DNA of 64,000 nucleotides from Symsagittifera roscoffensis. Taxonomy: Eukaryota; Xenacoelomorpha; Acoela; Convolutidae. Under the pieces are notes generated by a model. The model was given only the letters and a program-made list of their open reading frames with translations. It was not told where the DNA came from and made no database searches. The number at the start of each line of letters is the position of its first letter. Position 1 is the stretch's first letter. The stretch spans positions 67,591,477 through 67,655,476 of the forward strand of contig NC_087066.1 of assembly GCF_963678635.1 (NCBI RefSeq). The letters run 5' to 3'. The position numbers were made by a program, and so were the translations under genes. Positions 11,811 through 22,780 of this stretch are shown here, piece by piece.

Positions 11811-12212
11811 CTCAGTTCTGTGATCTCTGACTATTCCCTTTTTGCTAAACGGGAGGAGAAGAATCGTTCCTAGTCTGAAGATCTGATATGCTTGACCATT
11901 GAATTATTTCTTTATGGAGGGTAGAATCGTTACTAGGTACCAATGGGGAATTTTTTTAACAGCAAGCCTACGTTTCAGAGAAATCAATCTACTATTTTGA
12001 CACCTAAAATATTGAAGCATTTTGGCATCTACAAAGATGCCTCTTACTCTATAATTGCGAAACATAACTTTTTTTAATATAATTGCGTCGAGGGCCCACG
12101 CTCATGTGTAAACTTTTGGGTCGCGCCGCATCCTGATTCAGACCAAAGATGCAAAGTTGCGAAAGTTTTATTCTGGAAAATTTGTGCATTTTGTCGCGCC
12201 GTGGGTCTGGAC

Positions 12213-13109
12213 ATCCCGCACCGAAGTTTCATGAGTAATAATCGATTATAATGGATTTTTGTTGACTAAAATTTTGTCTATATAATCGATTATCATGTCA
12301 AATTTAGACCACGTAATCGATTTTTAATCGATTATAATCGATTATTTTGGAAAAAATTAAATCCATTTTAGTCCATTATAATAGATTATAATCCACTTTT
12401 GTTTTCAATATAATATATTATTTTTTGTACGTAAAATTCATGAAAATTGAATAAATTTTGTAAATAATGACTCTAATTTTAGCAACTTTCTGCAAAACTC
12501 GAACCAACTCGTTCATCCAGGGGCGGCCAATATGTAGTAATTTTCCAAAAAGTGCCCAAAAACAGCATTTTTGACCACCTCCTTACGCCAAACACCCTCC
12601 TCACGTCAAACCCCCTCCTCACGTTAAACACCCACCCCCACCCGCCCCAACGTACCCCCCAAACGTATCCACTCCCCCCCCCCCCCCTCACGTACCCCCA
12701 TCCCCCCCAGGTACACCCAACCACGACGTACCCCCCCCCCCTCTCTAGTTATAGTGCGGGTAAGCGTGGGGGGTAGGAGTTGGTGTGGGATCTATTGGTA
12801 ACTTTTTGTAATTTTTCATAAATTGTAACTTAAGTTCAACAAAATTATGAAAAAAAGGAAACAACTCACAAAAAGATTTGAATAAATAGATTATAATCCA
12901 TTATAATCAATTAAAATGGATTAATTTTCTTTTGATAAAATTTTCTGAAAAAAAATCGATTATAATCGATTCTATTGGGATTTTATTGCTTAAAAAAATT
13001 ATCATTATAATCCATTTTCAATCGATTATAATCGATTTTTTTTGTTATTTTTCAGAGACAACAAAACCGAATTTAATCGACTATTATCCATGAAACTTCA
13101 GTGAGGGAT
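12213..13109. mobile_element. foldback (TIR) element with ATCGATTATAATCGAT repeats
   Basis: The left end ATCCCGCACCGAAGTTTCAT is mirrored by the right end ATGAAACTTCAGTGAGGGAT in inverse orientation. Both arms continue inward with many copies of the self-complementary words AATCGATTATAATCGATT and TCCATTATAAT. The centre (about 12,580-12,770) is extremely pyrimidine-rich with C-runs. No transposase frame exists, so it is non-autonomous. It splits a GGTCGCG-type repeat, showing it inserted there. Confidence 0.75.
12575..12770. repeat. C/T-rich low-complexity core
   Basis: Poly-C and CCTCC/CACCC words on the plus strand with several C-runs of 8 or more. Open frames on both strands here (Pro/Thr-rich one way, Gly/Trp-rich the other) are by-products of composition, not genes. 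Confidence 0.8.
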
Positions 13110-13545
13110 ACCAAAATTTGGTCGCGAAAATTTGGACATGGGTCGCGAAAGTTCAGACATACAGTTTCCAGACTTTCGCGACCCCTGGCGCGAATTCGCG
13201 ACTCATGTACAGACTCTCCAGGCTCAAAATTTCGGCGCAACTATAAAATTTTGGTATGATCAATTTGCGGCGCTGCCTACGGCGAAACTTTACGTCCAGA
13301 CTTTCCGGACTAAAACTCTCGGCGCGACCAAGACTGACGCTGAGACTTTCCAAACCATGGCGGAGACTACGCGATCGCGAAACAATTCCTCGCGACTTTC
13401 GCTTCGCGAACGAGGTAGACACGGCGCGACTCTCGCAACCAAGTCATAGACGGCGCAATTTTCCAGACAAGGCGGAGACGGTGCGACTTTTCAGGTCAAA
13501 ATGGACTCGCGCGATTACGACGCCAAACTGTGCACTGGATAGGCG
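13110..13545. repeat. GGTCGCGA repeat, left arm of a large palindrome
   Basis: Degenerate 30-50 bp units built around GTCGCGAAA, GACTTTC and GGCGGAGAC, unusually rich in CpG for this window. Similar units before the nested foldback (12,090-12,212) belong to the same repeat. The inverse complement of the same units appears at 14,810-15,500, making 13,110-15,500 a large, imperfect palindrome. Long open frames here arise because the units lack stops. Confidence 0.6.
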
Positions 13546-13564
13546 CATAATTTTGTGTCTGTAT

Positions 13565-14770
13565 GTTCCTGGATTCCAGAAACTAATCTTTAAATATGTT
13601 CCAAAGTGTAAGTGGATTACAAAAATTCTGTGGAATCCGCGTACATTTGAGTGTAACGTAAATTTTGTCGGCCCATTTGTTGTGTGGCGGATTCCGTAAC
13701 AGTAAGTGGATTCCGCAAACTGTAAGTGGATTCCGAATTTTGTTCAATACTGAACTTGCATATGAACAATTAAAAGGTAGAGCTGGGATTCTTATCTCTA
13801 GCAATGCGGAATTTAAAAGCAAGGACTTAACCATTGTCAGCGGAATCCACGAACCAGTCTTAAAACATTGGTTACCTAAATCGGTGGATAACATCTTTTA
13901 GTATTTTGGAAATACAACACCGATTAGTTTCAATGTTTGGAGTCATTGGGTTGAGAGTGTATGCAAATACAACACCTAGCATATCGCCAAATTTGGTCAG
14001 TATTTGGGATTGCGTCAATCCCAAATACTGATCTGGAAGCATAACGCCGATTAAATTCAGTAGTTTTAGTCCTTGGGTTAACAGTTTATGGAAACACAGC
14101 ACACAGCATGTCGCCATGTTAGGTCAGTATTTGGGATTCCGTCGATCCCAAATACTGGTCAGTATTTAGGATTGATGAAATCCTAAAAACGGGAATAAAA
14201 TGGAATAAATATGGAACAAAAACATTGTTTGGAGTCATTAGTTTGGGAGTGACTAGAAACCCAGCGCATAGCAAATTGTCGAATTAGGTCAGTATTTGGG
14301 ATTTCCATCAATCCCAAATACTGGTCAGTAATTGAGATTGCATCAATCCCAATCACTGATCTAGTAAAGTCCTATTCTATTGAAATCAAATCATGCAATT
14401 GCAAGATATAATTTTAAACGCTACTACCTATATACATATGCACAGAATGCGGATTCCAGTTACATTTTGCGGATTCCACTTACACTTTGCGGATTCCGTT
14501 TAGAGTTGCAGATTCCGCAACCGCTCAATTTAACTAAACACATGTCTTATTGTTTGTTTTTGGACTCCACAAACTGTCTCAATTCCGCAAATACGGTTGC
14601 GGATTCCGCAAATTTGTCTATTTTTGGAGCGATTTTGAGCGGATCAGTGTTTTAAGTTTTTGTGGAATCCATAACAGCAAAAAAAGATGAAAGAAAAGTA
14701 GCAATGATGTGGATTGCACGACAAATCTAACTTTGGCTTGTTGTGGAATCCGCATACAATGCACAGAATG
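13565..14770. repeat. TGGATTCCGC repeat field (centre of the palindrome)
   Basis: At least a dozen occurrences of GGATTCC or GGAATCC, often as AAGTGGATTCCGCAAACTGT or TTGCGGATTCCGCAAA, forward in the left part and both ways in the right part. It encloses a block of hairpin repeats. No coding content supported. Confidence 0.6.
13996..14372. repeat. hairpin repeats CAGTATTTGGGAT...ATCCCAAATACTG
   Basis: Four inverted repeats: near 13,998-14,030, 14,125-14,165, 14,288-14,330 and 14,330-14,365. Each has GTATTTGGGATT facing AATCCCAAATAC across a 5-8 nt loop containing GTC or CAT. They alternate with a TTGGGTTGAGAGT/TTGGGTTAACAGT spacer. This is a tandem series of about 110-160 bp units, each with its own hairpin. 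Confidence 0.65.
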
Positions 14771-14809
14771 CACTGTTTGGCCTCGTAATGAAGTTTACCG
14801 CCTTTTCTA

Positions 14810-15500
14810 GACCGAGATAGAGACGATGCGACTTTCCAGATCACGATGGAGATGGCGCGACCCAGAAAAAAGTCATCGCTTTTTCAAGACCAAAGTGAAG
14901 ACGGTGGACTTTCGCGACCTAAGTTGCGACTGCGTTACCCATTATCCTCCACCTCGGTCGCAATAACTTTTGGTCGCTCCGTCTTCACCTTGGTCGCAAA
15001 ATTCCACCATCTCGACCTAGGTCTTAAAAAAAGTGATAAATGTATTCGGGGTCGCGCTGTCTCCATTATGGTCTTAAAGTTGCGCCGTCTCCACCTCGGT
15101 GTTGAAAAAAGTGATAAATTTATGATTGAGCTGGCCAGGCAGGTTGCGTAGTTGCTTTTTGAGTCGCACTATCTCCACCGTGGACGCGAAAACCACGAGC
15201 ATTTTTTCTTGGTTGCGCCATCTCTGCCCTGGTTGCGAAAAGGGCGCGCCATCTGTGCCTTGGTCGCGAAAGTCTAGAATTGGCTGAATTTGATCACGCC
15301 TGTCTCGTGGCTGAATTTTTCGGTCTCCAAAGTCTATGAATGGCAGATATTGGTCGCGAATGTCTGTGCATACATAATATGGGTCGCGACTTTTCGATCG
15401 CTAAAGTCTAGAAACGCCAAGATTCGGCTGCGACAGCCTGAAGATGCCTAGTTTCGGTCGTGAATGTCTGCACATGTCAAAATTTTTTTGCGAAAGTTTG
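14810..15500. repeat. GGTCGCGA repeat, right arm of the large palindrome
   Basis: Units such as GGTCGCGCTGTCTCCA, TGCGCCGTCTCCACC and TTGGTCGCGAAAGTCTAGA are the inverse of those at 13,110-13,545. The farthest units (15,340-15,490: GGTCGCGAATGTCTG, TGGGTCGCGAC) mirror the outermost left ones. A single fragment of the same family recurs at 51,600-51,700. Confidence 0.6.
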
Positions 15501-15648
15501 GAAATGAGTCTGGGACTTGTACCCGGGTAGTCCGAAAAGAGGAGGCGATGCGTGCGTTATTTAATGTTTGATAATGCTCAGTATGCGCTAGGTAGGGTTC
15601 CGAACTTACACGGACGAATGTCTGGATGCCATACGATCCGATCTCGTG

Positions 15649-15814
15649 ATGCGAAACTGCTGGGAGTGGCTTTCGCATAAACTATTGCCGGATTGGCCGT
15701 ACAAGATACAAAGAGATGAGATGACCCACAGACAAAAGCAGGTTGCGGAAAGCAATAATATGTCAAACACATTAAGTAGTCTGGCCAACGATTGGAGAAC
15801 TCAACACTCGAGAA
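15649..15814 (+). CDS. possible exon ending at a strong donor site
   Basis: A frame starting at an ATG (15,649) with protein-like composition (CWEWLSHKLLPDWPYK) reaches AGAA|GTAAGTG, a near-consensus splice donor after 15,814. About 55 codons. No family recognised, and neither an acceptor nor a downstream exon was found before the retroelement array begins. It could be the last surviving exon of a host gene interrupted by the array, or chance. Confidence 0.25.
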
Positions 15815-16127
15815 GTAAGTGTGAACATTTATTTGTCGCGGTTGCTTATTCGCTGTTTAACAAGGTGCAATTTCATTCAGTTAAACTATTGTGGGGGTCT
15901 TTGTACTTATTCCGCCTGAAAATCAATATTTAAACCTCTTGAACTAGAACTAATTTGCTTAAATAGTAATAAGACAAAAAATTTTCAGCACCATCTCAAT
16001 ATGTTTTGCTCACACTTAAGTCGACTTAAAAATTAACCGAATAAGCCAGAAACTTTGATTGTTTGGCAAAACTTTTGAACTTATTTCAAACAGTTTTACC
16101 CTGACTTGAAAAACACACAGAAACTGT

Positions 16128-16503
16128 TGGAACCTGATCCAAACTATATATTATTATTGGTTATAAATTAGATATTTTATCCCTATAAAATATTGAAGAC
16201 TAACCAATCATACTCCATCTAACTACCAACCCATTTCTTTGTAAGTGCTGAATTACTTGTAATTTCAGCACCAGAAAATTTTGAATTTAACTTACAACTT
16301 AGTTGCCTTTTCCAAGAGACCGACTCGTAACAAACCAGTATACTCTAGATCTATTGAGACTAAGAGATATTTGAGTAAGATTAAGATCGGTATTAGACTA
16401 AGAAGTTGCACGAAGCTATCCGGCCGAAAATAAGGTAGCGTGACGAGCAGACGGTGAACCCTATCTGAAATTACTCTATGAGTTAAAGATCAGTCCCAAC
16501 TCG
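16128..16503 (+). repeat. LTR, unit 1
   Basis: TGGAACCTGATCC start, CAACTC end, 376 bp. Contains AAGTGCTGAATTACTTGTAATTTCAGCAC, the palindrome conserved in this family (one arm shortened here), and TATAAATT/TATAAAAT boxes that could serve as promoter or polyadenylation elements. Confidence 0.85.
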
Positions 16504-16591
16504 TCTGGTGCGACCATAAATAAGACCTTAAGGAATAGAATAGCTTAGAACTAACCAAAACTAGATTAGACTTAGACAAACATTCACAAAA

Positions 16592-16783
16592 ATGTTACAC
16601 GATAGTAATTTAATTGAAATGTCTCTACGACTCAATAGATCAGAGCCATTAATCCGAACAATACGAGAACTACCCGGTATTGGAAGAAGACCTCGAAAAA
16701 AAAGACGTTATACGACTACAACTGAAATTACCCATAAGTTTCATGGTCGTACGGCAAAAGCCAACACAAACTTTTATATTTAG
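16592..16783 (+). CDS. small basic leader ORF, intact only in unit 1
   Basis: A 63-codon ORF about 90 nt after the LTR. The product is Arg/Lys-rich with a cluster GRRPRKKRRY that would suit a nuclear localisation or RNA-binding signal. In units 2-5 the corresponding sequence carries a TAA where unit 1 has a Leu codon, plus a one-base loss inside the basic cluster. Whether it is a real gene or a fortunate frame cannot be decided from one intact copy. Its presence 5' of gag would recall small regulatory ORFs, but no homology is recognised. Confidence 0.35.
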   Translation: MLHDSNLIEMSLRLNRSEPLIRTIRELPGIGRRPRKKRRYTTTTEITHKFHGRTAKANTNFYI

Positions 16784-16949
16784 AGTTTTATTAGCAATGA
16801 ATTTAGATTTTCATTTGCAGACATAGTATCATTGAAGAATAATTTTCATCAGTAATTACAGGCGCTAACCTTATTATTGTACAAAAACGACTGATAAAAA
16901 CATCACTAGTCGTTTCCTTTAATCTGGGGTAATTGAAATAAAAAATAAA

Positions 16950-17770
16950 AATTGGTTAGTAAATACACAAATTGTTAGTAATCTACAAATCATTTCTTCA
17001 TTTCAGCTTCATCACCTAAACATAACAAGCAAATCGTAAAACCACTAACATCATCAAAAACTAAACTTTTCTATCAATTAAATTTTAAATTGTTTTTAAA
17101 AAAGGCCTTTTCTAATTCTTACTTTTACCTAAATTAAACCTTTTAAACTTAACAGATCGTCAAGGCTTTCCTTGGATCTCCATTTCACTTTTATCTAAGC
17201 TAAATTTTATATCATTTAATTATATCCTGATCATCAAGGCTGATCCTTGGATCAAATAGAACAATTTCGTTCTCCCCCACACAGTCAGCACAGTGTCTAA
17301 CGACCTCAAATGTCGATTCACTATCCAACCCTTTCTCAAGACCCAGGACTAACTGATATTTTTCAATCACAATAACCATTCTAATTAGGATAACCAGTGA
17401 AGACTTCGGTTATTCATCCTTCACTTGATCCCTCCTCTTACCTGACCCAGGATAATACTTAAACTTAGTAAGTTTAAAATAGTATCTAATAAACTACTTG
17501 TCTTCTAATTATACCTGAACCTTGTGGATCGATTTATTATTCTCCAACCCTTGAACATAATCGCTACACCTAATTAAGATTAAGTAAGTTAACACCTTAA
17601 CTTATTCTAGCCACGAGAAAGTAACAATCATTCTTCGGAATCGATATATGCTTTTCTCTCCAACCCTGAATACAAAAACCCAAGTTAGGCTAGCCCGAAA
17701 AAATCGTAAGAACTAACAGTTTAACCATTAAAAATCACTAATCAAAATATTGCATCCGTCATCCTCAAGC
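16950..17770 (+). other. retroelement leader (noncoding), unit 1
   Basis: AT-rich leader between the small basic ORF and ORF A, present in all five units. It has short inverted pairs such as GATCATCAAGGCTGATCCTTGGATC (17,230-17,255) and AACTTAGTAAGTTTAA (17,463) that could fold. No ORF is conserved between units. Confidence 0.5.
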
Positions 17771-17772
17771 TT

Positions 17773-18207
17773 ATGTTACTAGAAAATTTAGGAAATAAAC
17801 AAAAAATTCTATTACACAACTGTGAAAAAAACAACGAGAAATATGATCTCGTAATCACTCCATCCAGACAGTCAACAGGATATATTAGAACTAAACGACA
17901 AACACTCAAAAGAAAAATTTTAAGTAAGCAACACCTATTACACGAAAAAGATTTTCAAAACAAAAAACGCATTCTCGGAATCAGAAACAAGTCATTTAGA
18001 AGAACTTTATAGAATAAAAGACTCTGTAAATAAAAATTATCAAACTAACGATACACTATATTTTTTTGACTCGGAAAGCGCATCTCAATCATCAATACAA
18101 GGAAAACGCAGATTAAAAAACACATACAAAAACAAACCAGTACGACTATACAATTGGAATCAACCAATAAAACACATTGAAAGATACAAACTGAATGTAT
18201 TAAAGCA
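17773..18207 (+). pseudogene. ORF A, unit 1 (frameshifted)
   Basis: Same N-terminus as ORF A of the full-length element (see 34,562) but stops at 18,010-18,012 because of an indel near 17,960 in the run after GATTTTCAAAA. The original frame resumes downstream and ends at a TGA that overlaps the ORF B ATG by 14 nt (ATGAGTCAAAATGA). The equivalent frame in unit 3 is 26,153-26,392; in units 2 and 4 it is more damaged. Confidence 0.5.
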
Positions 18208-18212
18208 AAAAA

Positions 18213-18698
18213 ATGAGTCAAAATGAAGAAAGTGAAGATGAAAACTCCATCCTCCCATTTATTATTACTTCCCTCACTGATGGCATAGGAAAAACAAAAT
18301 TTTGTCAAAATTTAATAGCAAATTTATTTGAAACGGGAGTTAGTCCATGCACAGCAGAATTTCCACAAATAAAAATCAAAAGACAAATTGTCGACCACTA
18401 TCTCAACGGAATATGTAACCTAACACAACAGTACGGAATCTATATCATAGAAATACAGACCCCACGTAAATTTCATGATAGGTATCTACTTCAAAGAGAC
18501 GACGTAAATATAGAATTCTCAAAAGTATTCACAGAATACATAAAAAATATACAACACCAAAATTCACAGAGAGCAAAATCAATATTTACTAATGAAGTAT
18601 TTCGATTAATTTATAGCTATTTATCTATATTAGAAAAATCAAATTCCCAAGGAGCTTCACCAGTTCAAATATCAAAAAAAAACAACTGTAAGACATGA
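18213..18698 (+). pseudogene. ORF B (probable Gag N-terminal region), unit 1
   Basis: Starts ATGAGTCAAAATGAAG with an acidic N-terminus (NEESEDEN), then a helical-looking mixed region with HDRYLLQRDD and VFRLIYSYLSIL. One extra A in the A-run near 18,680 truncates it relative to unit 3. It lies between ORF A and the capsid region in the same orientation, where the N-terminal part of Gag is expected. Confidence 0.6.
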
Positions 18699-19635
18699 AA
18701 TTGCAATATTTTCTGAATATTTAAATACAATCCGTGAAAATTTAACTAGTAACGATGTTTCACAAAACGTTAAACGCGATTTACAAAAAATCTCATTCAT
18801 TATTCATTAACATACCCACAGATATTTCAAGTCAAGCAATTGACACATTTTCCATAAACAAAGATTACGTTAAGATATATCCACTCACAACTGATGCAAC
18901 ACCTTTAAACTACAATTCATTTCTACCCGATAGAACAGGAAATAATAGTTTAAACTCAACTGTCACACAAGAAAATCTAATTGGAACTACGGATCTCACA
19001 CAAGATATTCAAATATCATCACATTTCGTTAATTAAGAAGTAGTTACAACAGTAGTAACAACAACACAACATAGTATTTCACCAATAAATCCAAACCTTG
19101 CAACTCCAAGACCAAAAAATCCAACCTTACCACAGGTAACATTAAATTCTACGGTTAAACCCACCATTGCACCAAGATAACCACATGTGAGCTATTAACC
19201 GTTTAGACCAATGATGAAACCAATACAAAAACAAAGAACATTCACCAGAAATAACTTTGCAGAACACAACTATAACTAAGTGAATAGACCACAAACATCT
19301 AAATTTTTTGGTCGAAATACCCAAAATCATTTCTTTTTACAGAGACAAAATTTCCGACAACCAATAACACTTCAGTAAATTTTCATGACTACCCACAAAT
19401 TTTACAAGACTAAAGTGAAAATTATCCATTTTTTCAATAGAGTAAAAATAATGAACAAAACCAAGGTAAACACAATTTACCTTATTTATCAACAGATGAT
19501 GATGACTATTATCAACCAGCAATTTTTGCACCATAAACACAATAATATCGTGTAAAAGCACCTCAACCAAATCAAGCATTCCAAAATACAAATTTTTACC
19601 CACAAAACCTAGCTAATACACAAAATCACCAACCA

Positions 19636-20010
19636 TTGCAAACGCAAAAACCAATCTATACACAATCATATCAACCAATACAAATACAAAACCCAGTTAA
19701 CACAGGTTATTATCAACCAACACAAAATCAAAATGAAATTCCACCACCCTATTATTTACAACAACACGAAATCACAAAAAGTCAACTTACAAATTTTTCA
19801 CAAATGCCAAATGCCGCAGAATCACTACAGATGATTGTGAATCCATACCTCATGGGTGGATCATCAATACAATCAAACCAACCATTGATGGTATTCACTG
19901 GCACAGATCCTGAATATTCTGTAGAACATTATTTAAATGCAGTCACAGAAAAATTATTTTTGAACATGACAACATCTCAATATGTTTTGCTCACACTTAA
20001 GTCGACTTAA
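19636..20010 (+). pseudogene. gag: gag fragment fused to flank, unit 1
   Basis: Begins in the Gln/Asn/Tyr/Pro-rich linker and enters the capsid-like domain (MPNAAESLQMIVNPYLMGG, FTGTDPEYSVEHYLNAVT). At 19,974 the tandem junction replaces gag with the repeated flank, so the last 12 residues are flank-encoded. No ATG at the position used in units 2, 4 and 5 (TTG here). Non-functional. Confidence 0.7.
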
Positions 20011-20108
20011 AAATTAACCGAATAAGCCCGAAACTTTAATTGTTTGGCAAAACTTTTGAACTTATTTCAAACAGTTTTAACCAGACTTGAAAAACACACA
20101 GAAACTGT

Positions 20109-20483
20109 TGAAACCTGATCCAAACTATATATTATTATTGGTTATAAATTAGATATTTTATCCCTATAAAATTTTGAAGACTAACCAATCATACTCCATC
20201 TAACTAGCAACCCATTTATTTGTAAGTTCTGAATTAATCGTAATTTCAGCACCAGAGCATTTTGAATTTAACTTACAACTTAGTTGCCTTTTACAAGAGA
20301 CCGACTCGTAACAAACCAGTATACTCTAGACCTATTGAGACTAAGAGATATAAGAGTAAGATTAAGATCGGTATTAGACTAAGAAGTTGCACGAAGCTAT
20401 CCGGCCGAAAATAAGATAGCGTGACGAGCAGACGTTGTACCCTATCTGTAATTACTCTATGAGTATGAGTCCGTCCCAACTCG
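20109..20483 (+). repeat. LTR, unit 2
   Basis: Starts TGAAACCTGATCC (one change from TGGAACC), ends CAACTC, 375 bp. The palindrome is weakened (GTTCTGAATTAATCGTAATTTCAGCAC). Confidence 0.85.
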
Positions 20484-22219
20484 TCTGGTGCGACCATAAG
20501 TCTCGAATAAGACCTTAAGGAATAAAATAGCTTAGAACTAACCAAAAACAAATTAGACTTAGACAAACATTCACAAAATTGTTACGCGATAATAAATTAA
20601 TTGAAATGTCTTTACGATTTAATAGATCAGAGCCATAATTCTGAACAATACGAGAACTATCCGGTATTGGGAGAAGACCTCGGAAAAAAGACGATATACG
20701 GCTACAACGGAATTTACCCATAAGTTTCATGGCCGTACCGCAGAAGCCAACACAAACTTTTATATTTAGAGTTTTATTAGCAATGAATTTAGATTTTCAT
20801 TTGCAGACATAGTATCATTGAAGAAAAATCTTCATCAATAATTACAGGCGCTAACCTTATTATTGTACAATAACGACTGATAAAAACATCACTAGTGGTT
20901 TTCTTTAATCTGCAGTAATTTTGAAAAAGATATCTACAAAAAATGTTTATTGAAATAAAAAATTAGTTAGTAAATACACAAATTGTTAGTAATATACAAT
21001 TCATTTCTTCATCTCAGCTTCATCACCTTAACATAACAAGCAAATCATAAAACCACTAAGATCATCAAAAACTAAACTTTTCTCTCAATTTTTTTCAAAT
21101 TATTTATAAAAAGGCCTATTCTAATTTTTATTTTTACCTAAATTAAACCTTTTAAACTTAACAGATCATCAAGGTTCTCCTTGGATCTCCATTTGACTTT
21201 TATCTAAGTTAAATTTTATATCATTTAATTATATCCTGATCATCAAGGCTGATCCTTGGATCAAAAAGAACAATTTCGTTCTCTCCCACACAGTCAGCAC
21301 AGTGTCTAACGACCTCAAACGTCAAACGTCGATTCACTATTCAACATTTTCTCAAGACCCAGGACTACCAGAAATTTTTCAATCACACTAACCTATCTAA
21401 TTAAGATAAACGGTGAAGAACTTCGGTTATTCATCCTTCACTTGATCCCTCCTCTTACCTGACCCAGGATAATACTTAAACTTAGTAAGTTTAAAATAGT
21501 ATCTAACAAAATACTTGTGTTCTAATTATACTTGAACCTTGTGGATCGATTTACTATTCTCCAACCCTTGAACACAATCGCTACCCCTAAGTAAGATTAA
21601 GTAAGTTCACACCTTAACTTAGTCTAGCCACGAGAAAGTAACAATTATTCTTCGGAATCGATATATGCTTTTCTGTCCAACCCTGAATACAAAGACCCAA
21701 GTTAGGCTAACCCGAAGAAATTGTGAGAACTAACAGTTTAAGCATTAAAAATCACTAATCAAAATATTGCACACGTCATCCTAAACCTTATGTAACTAGA
21801 AAATTTAGGAAATAAACAAACAATCATATTACACAACTGGGAAATAAAAACGATCTCGAAATCACTCCACACAGACAGTCAACAGGATATTTTAGAACTA
21901 AACGACAAACACTCAAAAAAAAAATTTTAAGTAAGCAACACCTATTACACGAAAAAGATTTTCAAAACAAAAAACGCATTCTCGGAATCAGAAACAAGTC
22001 ATTTAGAAGAACTTTATAGAATAAAAGACTCTGTAAATAAAAATTATCAAACTAACCATACACTATATTTTTTTGACTCGGAAAGCGCATCTCAATCATC
22101 AATACAAGGAAAACGCAGATTAAAAAACACATACAAAAACAAACCAGTACGACTATACAATTGGAATCAACCAATAAAACACATTGAAAGATACAAACTG
22201 AATGTAATAAAGCAAAAAA

Positions 22220-22780
22220 ATGAGTCAAAATGAAGAAAGTGAAGATGAAAACTCCATCCTCCCATTTATTATTACTTCCCTCACTGATGGCATAGGAAAA
22301 ACAAAATTTTGTCAAAATTTAATAGCAAATTTATTTGAAACGGGAGTTAGTCCATGCACAGCAGAATTTCCACAAATAAAAATCAAAAGACAAATTGTCG
22401 ACCACTATCTCAACGGAATATGTAACCTAACACAACAGTACGGAATCTATATCATAGAAATACAGACCCCAAGTAAATTTCATGATAGGTATCTACTTCA
22501 AAGAGACGACGTAAATATAGAATTCTCAAAAGTATTCACAGAAGCAAAATCAATATTTACTAATGAAGTATTTCGATTAATTTATAGCTATTTATCTATA
22601 TTAGAAAAATCAAATTCCCAAGGAGCTTCACCAGTTCAAATATCAAAAAAAACAACTGTAAGACATGAAATTGCAATATTTTCTGAATATTTAAATACAA
22701 TCCGTGAAAATTTAACTAGTAACGATGTTTCACAAAACGTTAAACGCGATTTACAAAAAATCTTATTCATTATTCATTAA
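22220..22780 (+). pseudogene. ORF B, unit 2
   Basis: A 186-codon frame, the same protein as in unit 4 minus 12 residues removed by the 36-bp deletion. It ends at the deletion shared by units 1-4 that joins LQKI to an out-of-frame stop. Confidence 0.6.

Larger units (their letters stand above)
15993..19973 (+). mobile_element. array unit 1 (short gag)
   Basis: Flank 15,993-16,127, LTR 16,128-16,503, PBS at 16,506, leader with small ORF 16,592-16,783, ORF A remnant from 17,773, ORF B 18,213-18,698, gag part ending at 19,973. Its LTR and leader up to about 16,950 differ from units 2-5 (for example GAGTTAAAGATCAGTCCC, and an intact small basic ORF), while the rest matches unit 3. That points to gene conversion or a different parent for its left end. 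Confidence 0.85.

Noticed and set aside
12479-12776. Open frames across the poly-C region
   Set aside because: Low-complexity Pro/Thr and Gly/Trp translations of C-runs.
13132-13699. Overlapping Arg-rich open frames in the GTCGCGA repeat
   Set aside because: Frames are open on both strands and in several phases because the repeat unit lacks stops.
18045-18308. Minus-strand 87-, 71-, 62- and 88-codon frames repeated in every array unit
   Set aside because: They recur only because the DNA is duplicated. They are hydrophobic by-products of AT-rich antisense to ORF B, leader and gag linker.
18290-18330. P-loop NTPase motif DGIGKTKF in ORF B
   Set aside because: The Walker A pattern needs Gly four residues before GK[ST] in the right spacing; it is absent and no Walker B follows.
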